From a virus, in the IMG/VR virus record IMGVR_UViG_3300044858_000807, positions 1-22,654 of that record: a DNA stretch of 22,654 nt. One strand, 5' to 3'. The notes under the pieces are model-generated. The model was not told where the DNA came from. It saw nothing but the letters and a program-made list of their open reading frames with translations, and made no database searches. Below are positions 1 to 5,772 of the stretch, one piece after another; positions within the stretch are counted from its first letter, which is position 1, and each line of letters begins with the position of its first letter. Both the position numbers and the translations under genes were made by a program.

Positions 1-84
1 CGAGGTGGCACCCTCGTCGTCAACAGCGCAATACGAAAATCCAAATACCAACAAGCCACTGAAATAGGAGACGCACTGTTATGA
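1..84 (+). CDS. C-terminal end of an unidentified upstream gene (partial)
   Basis: Frame 1 is open from the first base to a TGA at 82-84, giving 27 residues that begin RGGTLVVNSAIRK and end ATEIGDALL. The TGA overlaps the ATG of the next gene in an ATGA arrangement, which is typical of adjacent genes in a phage operon, so I read this as the end of a real gene whose start lies before the window. No domain can be recognised in so short a piece. A chance open frame of this length is quite possible; the main support is the ATGA junction and the gene-dense context. Confidence 0.4.
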   Translation, partial: RGGTLVVNSAIRKSKYQQATEIGDALL

Positions 85-293
85 GCGCGAACGAAACCCA
101 GGTGGGGGGTGACCACTACAAGATGGCATACGAAACGTGGGATGTGATCCACGCATGGGGGCTGGGATATTTTGACGGCAACGCTGTAAAGTACCTGTCC
201 CGCTGGCGCAAGAAGGGCGGCATGCAAGATCTACACAAAGCCCGCCACTACATCGACAAGCTCATCGAGCTGGAGGAACAAAAAGGTGGCTGA
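81..293 (+). CDS. DUF3310 small phage protein (SaV-like / T7 gp1.7 family)
   Basis: This 70-residue protein carries the DUF3310 signature: GGDHYK near residues 9-14, then an aromatic/hydrophobic stretch with HAWGLGYFDGNAVKYL (about 24-39), a basic RWRKKGG segment and a terminal DLHKARHYIDKLIEL helix. The family is common in phages and includes proteins related to T7 gp1.7, reported to act on nucleotides; whether this one does is not visible from sequence. The length is normal. The ATG at 81 is preceded by AGGAG at 66-70. It overlaps the stop of the upstream frame by 4 bp and the next gene's GTG by 8 bp, so it sits in a tightly coupled early/replication operon, in keeping with a nucleotide-metabolism role. 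Family assignment is firm; the biochemical role is inferred. Confidence 0.85.
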   Translation: MSANETQVGGDHYKMAYETWDVIHAWGLGYFDGNAVKYLSRWRKKGGMQDLHKARHYIDKLIELEEQKGG

Positions 294-2313
294 CCTTCCG
301 GGGATATCCTGTTACTGCAGTACCTACGGGAGGCCGACTGCCCTGATCGAGAACGCCATCTGGTGCTTTCTTCAGCAGGACTACGCTGGGCCGAAAGAGC
401 TGGTGATCCTGAATGACTTTGAGCAGCAGGAGCTGATATTCGACCACCCCGAAGTACGCATAGTGAACCACGCACAGCGCATCAAGCCGCTGGGTAAGAA
501 GTTCAACTACAACGTGTCACTGTGCAAGTACCCACTGCTGGCGGTGTGGGAAGACGACGACATCTTCTTGAAGCACCGGCTGAGTTACAGCTACGCCCAT
601 ATGCGGGACGGTGTGTTCCATTCAAACGATGCGTTCATCGAGCACGCCCCGTGCGAGTTGGGTGTCATGCGTAATCTTTTCCACAGCCAACATCTGTTCA
701 CCAAGGAGCTGTTCACCCGCGTGGGTGGGTATGCAGAGGCTGACCGGGGGTCCATCGATGTGACCCTGATGGACGCACTGCGTAAGGAGGTCGGGGAGTA
801 CTCGCAAGATGTGCCCATCGATGACCTGTTCTATGTGTATGTCTGGAGCGGGGCCAACTCCTTCCACGGCAGCGGTATGGGCGCAGACAACGAGGCAGTG
901 TCTGACAGCGCCGCCGAGTACGTTGTCCGACAGGTGAAAGAAGGTCGGGTGCAGGCGGGCAAGGTATACCTGCAGCCGAAGCCCAGGTACGACGTGTATG
1001 AGTACCTCCCCACGAGCAAGGCGCTGTTCCGCCCAGGTAACGTGCGGGTGGCGTATGGGTTGCCGGATGGGCGGAGCGAGGACGTAACTGCCCGGGTTGC
1101 CCGACTGTGCACAGTCTCATCAGGGGTGTGGTCCGTGCCCAGCGACGACGTGTCTCGGGCTGCGATACTGGGCGACCCTGCGCCGAACTACGTAAAACAA
1201 GTACGTATACAAGTAGTACCCGCCCCGGGGGAGACCGCATCGCTGCCGACGGTAGTGCCGTCCGGGGAGACAGTGAACTTCACGTTCACGCAAGGACAGC
1301 TATCGTTCGCGTACCCCACTGTAGGTACGCACCCAAAGATATTCATAAACATCGCCTCGTACCGGGATGACCACGAGCTGTGGGCCACGGTGAAGGACGC
1401 GGTGCGTAAAGCCGAGCACCCTGAGCGGCTGCGGTTTGCAGTGGTGGATCAGACCGCCGCGCCTGTCAATGAAGCCACGTTGGCGCAGGTTGCGCCCGCA
1501 CAGATCGAGTACCTATATGTAGACTACAGGTTCAGCCGAGGGCCATGCTGGGCGCGGGCACTGGGGTACACGCTGTTGTACGAAGAAGATTACGTGCTGC
1601 AGGTTGACTCGCACTCACGGTTCGACAACAACTGGGACACGTGGTTTATCACCACGGTAAAACGATTGCAGGGTAAATCCCCCAAGCCGTATGTAGGCAT
1701 GATGCCTTATGGGTTTACGTACGAGGGTGGGGTGGAGAAGCTGGACCGCAGCGGTGGGGTTACGCTGAACCTGTTGCCGAACGAGGGGCCGATAACTGCC
1801 CTGGCGAACGGGTACACAGGGATGATCTGCGACCACTCCGAGGACATCGAAGGAAGCCACGTCTCCGCAGGGTGCGTGTTCGCGCCAGCGGATTTGTTCA
1901 GGCAGGTGCTGGTTGACCCGGGGTTGTACTTCAACGGTGAGGAGCACAACTTCACGGTGCGTGCGTTCACGCATGGGTGGGACTTGTTCTTTGTCGCTGG
2001 GCAACCGGTGTTTCACCTATTCAACAACTCGCAGCAGTCGGTACGCTCCCCACACTGGAACGAGGAAGATGACCGGCAACGCAAGATCCGCTGGTGGCAA
2101 TACGACCAACGCTCAAACGAGCGGCAGAAGAGACTGCTGGTTGACCCTGCAAGTCTGGGTGCCTACGGACTAGGCAGTGCACGTTCCCTGGCAGATTACG
2201 CGACCAAGTTTGGCGTGGACTATCCGAACATGGTGGTGCACGCGGGGTTTGGACACAAGAAACAAAACGAACCGGAGAAAGAGCAGCATGGACCTGATAA
2301 CAATCGACTTTGA
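286..2313 (+). CDS. Two-domain glycosyltransferase (GT2-like plus GlcNAc-type)
   Basis: The 675-residue protein joins two GT-A-like transferase units. The first (about 6-210) starts ISCYCSTYGRP and has an EDDD acidic motif at 89-92, the usual metal/nucleotide-sugar site of GT2 enzymes. A linker of roughly 140 residues follows. The second (about 352-620) starts FINIASYRDD and has RGPCWARAL, then QVDSHSRF with D441 and H443, later FNGEEHNFTVRAFTHGWDLFF and FHLFNN. These are marks of the Glycosyltransferase (GlcNAc) family, whose eukaryotic members add GlcNAc to hydroxyproline in Skp1. The start is GTG at 286 with GGAGG at 272-276, overlapping the preceding gene by 8 bp; the end overlaps the polymerase start by 26 bp. 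Possible targets are virion proteins, modified DNA or host sugars; sequence does not decide. It lacks a signal peptide, so it likely acts in the cytoplasm. Confidence 0.85.
   Translation: MADLPGISCYCSTYGRPTALIENAIWCFLQQDYAGPKELVILNDFEQQELIFDHPEVRIVNHAQRIKPLGKKFNYNVSLCKYPLLAVWEDDDIFLKHRLSYSYAHMRDGVFHSNDAFIEHAPCELGVMRNLFHSQHLFTKELFTRVGGYAEADRGSIDVTLMDALRKEVGEYSQDVPIDDLFYVYVWSGANSFHGSGMGADNEAVSDSAAEYVVRQVKEGRVQAGKVYLQPKPRYDVYEYLPTSKALFRPGNVRVAYGLPDGRSEDVTARVARLCTVSSGVWSVPSDDVSRAAILGDPAPNYVKQVRIQVVPAPGETASLPTVVPSGETVNFTFTQGQLSFAYPTVGTHPKIFINIASYRDDHELWATVKDAVRKAEHPERLRFAVVDQTAAPVNEATLAQVAPAQIEYLYVDYRFSRGPCWARALGYTLLYEEDYVLQVDSHSRFDNNWDTWFITTVKRLQGKSPKPYVGMMPYGFTYEGGVEKLDRSGGVTLNLLPNEGPITALANGYTGMICDHSEDIEGSHVSAGCVFAPADLFRQVLVDPGLYFNGEEHNFTVRAFTHGWDLFFVAGQPVFHLFNNSQQSVRSPHWNEEDDRQRKIRWWQYDQRSNERQKRLLVDPASLGAYGLGSARSLADYATKFGVDYPNMVVHAGFGHKKQNEPEKEQHGPDNNRL
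2274..2290 (+). promoter_or_regulatory. Ribosome binding site that fixes the polymerase start
   Basis: GGAG at 2274-2277 lies 10 bases before ATG 2288. The same frame is open upstream to an ATG at 2177, but that extension lies inside the glycosyltransferase gene and encodes a Trp/Arg-rich stretch unlike any polymerase. The proofreading motif IDFE begins only six residues after ATG 2288, so 2288 is the true start. Confidence 0.75.
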
Positions 2314-4111
2314 AACGTACTACGACCGAGAGTTCAGCCTAACTAAACTCACAACCGAAGAGTACGTACGTGATGAACGGTTTGAGGTTATTGGCGTCGG
2401 GATAAAAGTCAATAATGGTGTAGTGGAGTGGGCAAGTGGGACTGAATCTCAACTCAAAGACTGGCTACTCCAGTTTGACTGGAAAAACTCTATGGCGTTG
2501 GCTCATAACGCTATGTTTGATGGGGCCATTCTGGCTTGGCGGTTTGGTATTGTGCCTGCTCTATGGCTTGACACTCTGTGTATGGGGCGTGCTCTGCATG
2601 GGGTGGAGGTCAGCAACTCGTTGGCGTCCCTGGCTGCGCGGGAGAAGGTAGGTTACAAGGGTGTGGAGGTGCTGAACGTAGTCGGTATGCGGCGGGAGGA
2701 CTTCTCGCAGGAGCGACTTGCCCGCTACGGGGACTACTGCATCACCGACGTGGAGCTTACGTATCTGATATTCCAGAAGTTCATACCGCAGTTCCCCAAG
2801 AAAGAACTCAAGCTGATCGACACCACCTTGCGGATGTTCATCGAGCCGACCCTGGAGCTGGACAAGAACCTACTCGCAGAGCACCTACAAATAATTCAGG
2901 AGCAGAAGTCCAAGCTGCTGACCGACAGCGGTGTGACCTCCGAAGACTTGATGAGTAACCCCAAGTTCGCCGAGGTGCTGACGAATCTGGGCGTGACGCC
3001 ACCGATGAAGACGAGCCCGACCACGGGTAAAGAAACCTACGCGTTCGCCAAGAACGACGAGGAGTTCATCGCGTTGATTCATCACCCCGACTGGCGCGTT
3101 CAGGGTCTGGTCGCGGCGAGGCTTGGGTTGAAATCCACGCTAGAAGAAACACGTACGCAACGGTTCATGGAGATCGCCGAGCGCGGCGCGTTGCCGGTGC
3201 CGATCAAGTACTACGCTGCGCACACGGGTCGATTCGGCGGGGACGACAAGATCAACCTGCAGAACCTGCCGAGCCGAGGCGCTAACGCTAACAAGCTCAA
3301 GCAAGCTATCCTCGCTCCGCAAGGGTACAGCATCATCGACTCTGACTCATCACAGATTGAAGCACGGGTGCTGGCATGGCTGGCTGGGCAGGAAGACTTG
3401 GTGCAGGCATTCGCAGAGCAGAAAGATGTCTATAAGAAGATGGCATCAGCTATCTACGACAAACCTGAAGACCAGATCACCAAGTCCGAGCGGTTCGTGG
3501 GGAAGACCACCATTCTCGGCGCGGGCTACGGTATGGGCGCGGTGAAGTTCCAAGCGCAGCTAAAGACGTTTGGTGTATCCGTTGAGTTGGATGAGGCACG
3601 ACGCATCATTGACATCTACCGGAAGTCGAACTTTGCGATCACCGCTTTGTGGAGGCAAGCTCAACTTGTTTTGGTGGCAATGTCCCGAGACGAACCCGCT
3701 CCACTGGGCCGAGCCGGTGTGCTGTCGGTGGTGCCGAAAGACAGGGCAATCCTGTTGCCGAGCAAGCTGATGCTGCGGTACGATGACCTGAAGGTACACG
3801 AGGGTGAGAAGGGGTTTGAGTTCACCTACAAGACCCGCAAAGGGCGCACGCGCATCTATGGTGGGAAGGTGATCGAGAACGTCTGCCAAGCCATCGCCCG
3901 GTGCATCATCGGAGAGCAGATGATGCGTATATCTATGAAGTACAAAGTTGTGCTGACCGTGCATGACGCCATCGCTTGCATATGCAAGGACGAGGAAGTC
4001 AAAGAAGCCCAAGCATACGTAGAAGAATGTATGCGGTGGGTCCCCAAATGGGCGGCTGGACTGCCGCTTAACTGTGAGAGCGGAGTTGGAAAAAGTTATG
4101 GTGACTGCTGA
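2288..4111 (+). CDS. polA: Family A DNA polymerase with 3'-5' exonuclease (Leu762 type)
   Basis: The 607-residue protein has a DnaQ-like proofreading domain followed by a Pol I-type palm/fingers domain and no 5'-3' exonuclease. Exo I is D7-F-E9, Exo II is HNAMFD (73-78) and Exo III is Y150-x3-D154. The polymerase part shows HTGRFGG at 312-318 and NLQNLP at 323-328. Motif A is DSSQIEAR with D353 and E358, motif B is R402-x3-K406-x3-L410-x3-Y414-G, and motif C is VHDA with H559 and D560. All catalytic acids are present, so it should be active as the phage replicase. The residue aligned with E. coli Phe762 is Leu410. At 607 residues it is somewhat shorter than T7 gp5. It overlaps the glycosyltransferase by 26 bp and the next small gene by 14 bp, implying translational coupling. 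Confidence 0.95.
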   Translation: MDLITIDFETYYDREFSLTKLTTEEYVRDERFEVIGVGIKVNNGVVEWASGTESQLKDWLLQFDWKNSMALAHNAMFDGAILAWRFGIVPALWLDTLCMGRALHGVEVSNSLASLAAREKVGYKGVEVLNVVGMRREDFSQERLARYGDYCITDVELTYLIFQKFIPQFPKKELKLIDTTLRMFIEPTLELDKNLLAEHLQIIQEQKSKLLTDSGVTSEDLMSNPKFAEVLTNLGVTPPMKTSPTTGKETYAFAKNDEEFIALIHHPDWRVQGLVAARLGLKSTLEETRTQRFMEIAERGALPVPIKYYAAHTGRFGGDDKINLQNLPSRGANANKLKQAILAPQGYSIIDSDSSQIEARVLAWLAGQEDLVQAFAEQKDVYKKMASAIYDKPEDQITKSERFVGKTTILGAGYGMGAVKFQAQLKTFGVSVELDEARRIIDIYRKSNFAITALWRQAQLVLVAMSRDEPAPLGRAGVLSVVPKDRAILLPSKLMLRYDDLKVHEGEKGFEFTYKTRKGRTRIYGGKVIENVCQAIARCIIGEQMMRISMKYKVVLTVHDAIACICKDEEVKEAQAYVEECMRWVPKWAAGLPLNCESGVGKSYGDC

Positions 4112-4283
4112 AATTGTTGACTACGCCTACCCGTGCATGATGGCGGAGAGAGCACTCAGGGATCTACACCAAGCCATGCTGCGTAACGACTACGACGAGG
4201 CGCTGGAGCATGCACTGACTGCGATGGCAGAGGCAAAGCTGGCTTACAACGCTATTCGCTACGCAAAAGGAACTGACAAGTGA
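4098..4283 (+). CDS. Small helical protein of unknown function
   Basis: A 61-residue, Ala-rich and apparently all-helical protein (MVTAEIVDYAYP at the start, later ALRDLHQAML and EALEHALTAMAEAKLAYNAI). I do not recognise a family. The start at ATG 4098 is preferred because GGAG at 4082-4085 lies 12 bases upstream; another in-frame ATG at 4074 would add eight residues inside the polymerase gene. It overlaps the end of the polymerase by 14 bp, and its TGA overlaps the GTG of the nuclease gene by 4 bp. This junction pattern is the best support for it being translated. It may simply couple translation between its neighbours. Confidence 0.55.
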   Translation: MVTAEIVDYAYPCMMAERALRDLHQAMLRNDYDEALEHALTAMAEAKLAYNAIRYAKGTDK

Positions 4284-4951
4284 CTACCACTCGTTGGTCA
4301 TACAGCAGCCTCAAGCTATTTGAGCAGTGCCCCAGAAAGTATTACCACGTACGGGTAGTCAAGGATTTTCAGGAGCCCGAGTCCGAGGCGATGCTGTATG
4401 GCACGCGGTTCCATGAGGCAGCGGAGTTCTACATCAAGGACAACACGCCGCTGCCCGCGTACTTCACGTTCGTCAAGGGGGCGCTGGACAACATCCGGCA
4501 AATCAAGGGCGAGAAGCTGTGCGAGTACGAGATGGGTGTCACCGAAGACCTGCAGCCATGTGCGTTCAACGACCCGAACGTCTGGTTCCGTGGGATTGCC
4601 GACCTGTTGATCCTAGACCGTGAGGCCGGTGAAGCCCGCATCATTGACTACAAGACCGGCAAGTCCGCGAAGTATGCGGACCCGGATCAACTGGAGTTGA
4701 TGGCGCTGTGTGTGTTCAAGCACTTCCCCGAGATCAAGAAGGTGCGTTCTGGCCTGTTGTTCGTGGTGTGTAACGCGTTCGTGAAAAGCAAGTGTGACTC
4801 AGCACAACAAGATGTGTTGTGGAAGAAGTGGGTAGACAAGCACGACAAGCTAAAATTTGCTATCGCACATGACGTATGGAATCCAAAACCCAGCGGACTG
4901 TGCCGAAAGCATTGCGTGGTGACGTCATGCCCACACAACGGAAGGAACTGA
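4280..4951 (+). CDS. Cas4/RecB-like PD-(D/E)XK nuclease with likely Fe-S cluster
   Basis: The 223-residue protein begins WSYSSLKLFEQCPRKYYH, the classical N-terminal signature of the PD-(D/E)XK nuclease superfamily seen in Cas4, AddB and RecB-like proteins. Catalytic residues are visible: H45 in GTRFHEAA, D108 in GIADLLI and D123-Y-K125 in IIDYKTGKS. Four cysteines (C17 and a C208-x3-C212-x4-C217 cluster at the end) fit the Cas4/AddB iron-sulfur site. The known activity of this family is DNA end resection or flap processing. Beside a polymerase and helicases, a role in phage replication or recombination, or host DNA breakdown, is likely. No CRISPR array or other Cas gene is in the window, so an adaptation role is unsupported. 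The GTG start at 4280 overlaps the preceding stop by 4 bp. Confidence 0.87.
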   Translation: MTTTRWSYSSLKLFEQCPRKYYHVRVVKDFQEPESEAMLYGTRFHEAAEFYIKDNTPLPAYFTFVKGALDNIRQIKGEKLCEYEMGVTEDLQPCAFNDPNVWFRGIADLLILDREAGEARIIDYKTGKSAKYADPDQLELMALCVFKHFPEIKKVRSGLLFVVCNAFVKSKCDSAQQDVLWKKWVDKHDKLKFAIAHDVWNPKPSGLCRKHCVVTSCPHNGRN

Positions 4952-4952
4952 C

Positions 4953-5312
4953 ATGAGCCTGACTCCTGATTATTTCTATCGTGGTTCGTCACTCTGCCGC
5001 ATCTGCGATAAGCAGATGGGTGTCAACGACACGGGTGTAACCTACCACACGTACTCCAAGACGCAAGGTGACCTCATGTTCTGTGCGCCATGCGCGATGA
5101 AACTTATTGCCTCTGCCGTACAAGATCTTTGCAGGGTAGATGGTCATCTGAGCCTTGCCGAGTACAACAAGTTCAAAACCCCGCAACCTAGCTTACGCCG
5201 ACACGCCGCCGCGTTTGACGCTATGGCGACCCACCTAAGGCAGTGGGCGTCAGCATATGACCTTGAACGGCAGCACCTGCCGGGGGTTGTGTTCGAACAA
5301 CCGCAGGAGTGA
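4953..5312 (+). CDS. Zinc-finger-like protein of unknown function
   Basis: A 119-residue protein not recognised as a named family. It has two CxxC pairs, C15-R-I-C18 and C44-A-P-C47, spaced as in a small zinc ribbon, followed by a helical basic half (SLRRHAAAFDAMATHLRQW). The ATG at 4953 follows the nuclease stop by one base and has AAGGA about seven bases upstream, so the two genes are cotranslated neighbours. A DNA- or protein-binding accessory role in replication is plausible from the context but not demonstrated. The coding frame is continuous and joins the next gene by an overlapping RBS, which supports it as real. Confidence 0.65.
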   Translation: MSLTPDYFYRGSSLCRICDKQMGVNDTGVTYHTYSKTQGDLMFCAPCAMKLIASAVQDLCRVDGHLSLAEYNKFKTPQPSLRRHAAAFDAMATHLRQWASAYDLERQHLPGVVFEQPQE

Positions 5313-5314
5313 TC

Positions 5315-5572
5315 ATGCCCTACACCAAGTCCCCCCGCCCGTACAAGCATGAGTACGAGATGCAGCAGCAGCGTGGTGAACACGACGACCGCATGGAGCG
5401 ACAGCGTGCGCGTCGGACTCTGGACAAGAAGGGTGTGAACCGTAAGGGTAAAGATGTTTCCCACGTGAAGGCTCTGGCACGGGGCGGCACCAACTCAGAT
5501 GGATACAAGTTGGAATCCCCTGCGGTAAACCGTAGCAGGAACTTGCATAAAAAAGGGGAAAAATCCGGTTGA
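5315..5572 (+). CDS. Small basic HNH-like phage protein
   Basis: This 85-residue, strongly basic protein resembles small phage proteins with a tyrosine/arginine-rich front (SPRPYKHEYEMQQQR, then RMERQRARRTLDKKG), a GKD segment and an HNH-like end. Here the end is DVSHVKALARGGTNSDGY followed by LESPAVNRSRN. The usual DH pair is SH, and the third His is replaced by Asn, as in HNN variants. The family pattern is a metal-dependent nuclease fold, but catalytic competence is uncertain with the altered Asp. ATG 5315 is chosen because AGGAG (5305-5309) lies 5 bases upstream; a GTG at 5309 would overlap that RBS. The gene's 3' end contains the promoter described next. Confidence 0.68.
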   Translation: MPYTKSPRPYKHEYEMQQQRGEHDDRMERQRARRTLDKKGVNRKGKDVSHVKALARGGTNSDGYKLESPAVNRSRNLHKKGEKSG

Positions 5573-5597
5573 CTTCGTGGCGCGACAGCGCTACATT
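5569..5597 (+). promoter_or_regulatory. Sigma70-type promoter for the SNF2/primase block
   Basis: TTGACT at 5569-5574 and TACATT at 5592-5597 are separated by exactly 17 bases; the -35 matches consensus at 5 of 6 positions and the -10 at 4 of 6. A-rich tracts at 5548-5563 could act as an UP element. Transcription would start near 5604, leaving a leader of about 170 bases before the SNF2 helicase start. The promoter overlaps the last bases of the HNH-like gene. It would allow host RNA polymerase to transcribe the second replication block separately. Confidence 0.5.
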
Positions 5598-5603
5598 GAT
5601 CTT

Positions 5604-5620
5604 GTCTCTCTCGTAGAGAC
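5604..5620 (+). other. Hairpin at the predicted 5' end of the leader RNA
   Basis: GTCTCT (5604-5609) pairs with AGAGAC (5615-5620) around a five-base loop. It would sit exactly at the predicted transcript start, where such hairpins often protect phage mRNA from 5'-end-dependent decay. That role is inferred from position only. Confidence 0.35.
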
Positions 5621-5628
5621 CCCTGTAA

Positions 5629-5645
5629 GGTGGGGGTGGGGGTGG
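5629..5645 (+). other. G-rich block, possible two-tier G-quadruplex
   Basis: The plus strand reads GG-T-GGGGG-T-GGGGG-T-GG with single-base loops. Four G runs with one-base loops meet the simple sequence rule for a two-tetrad quadruplex in RNA or in the non-template DNA strand. Nothing else in the sequence proves folding. Confidence 0.35.
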
Positions 5646-5669
5646 CTCAGTGGCCAGTTAACTACACCA

Positions 5670-5707
5670 GTCGGCACGGGGAATCCTTTCTCCCCCCGGG
5701 AACCGAC
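5670..5707 (+). other. Two-part stem-loop in the SNF2 leader
   Basis: GTCGG (5670-5674) pairs with CCGAC (5703-5707), and inside it GGGGA (5678-5682) pairs with TCCCC (5691-5695) around an eight-base loop. The two helices are separated by an asymmetric internal loop of 3 and 7 bases, a shape seen in structured leader RNAs. No known riboswitch class is recognised. Confidence 0.35.
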
Positions 5708-5716
5708 AACGCAGAC

Positions 5717-5750
5717 GGCAGAACAGCTAACCCTGTTCTGCCTGTTTTGC
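5717..5750 (+). terminator. Perfect 10 bp hairpin with T-rich tail: attenuator or weak terminator
   Basis: GGCAGAACAG (5717-5726) and CTGTTCTGCC (5733-5742) form a perfect inverted repeat with a six-base loop CTAACC, followed by TGTTTTGCC. The stem is only moderately GC-rich and the T run is four bases, so termination would be partial. It lies about 30 bases before the SNF2 start codon and could equally be a protein-binding operator or an mRNA control hairpin. Confidence 0.4.
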
Positions 5751-5772
5751 CATTACAACGAGACGACACACC

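Larger units (their letters stand above)
5573..5772 (+). other. Non-coding 200 bp structured gap before the SNF2 gene
   Basis: This is the largest gene-free stretch in the window. From left to right it holds the -10 region, a 6 bp hairpin, a G-rich block, a two-part stem at 5670-5707 and a perfect 10 bp hairpin at 5717-5742. A 69-codon open frame beginning with GTG 5577 crosses it, but that frame has no well-placed RBS, runs through all the hairpins and ends inside the helicase gene, so I treat the stretch as leader RNA or a control region. Confidence 0.5.

Noticed and set aside
713-1240. Minus-strand Arg/Pro-rich open frame inside the glycosyltransferase gene
   Set aside because: It is opposite a domain with clear family motifs and has the biased composition of an antisense frame in GC-rich DNA.
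2177-2287. Upstream extension of the polymerase gene to ATG 2177
   Set aside because: It overlaps the glycosyltransferase gene deeply, has no polymerase-like sequence, and a better RBS lies before ATG 2288.
4280-4951. Part of a CRISPR-Cas adaptation module
   Set aside because: No cas1, cas2, array or leader is visible; the neighbours are phage replication genes.
5630-5710. tRNA-like stretch (GGCTCAGTGGCCAG resembles a D arm)
   Set aside because: No matching acceptor stem, no anticodon stem and no TTCRANY-type T loop could be placed, so a tRNA is not supported.
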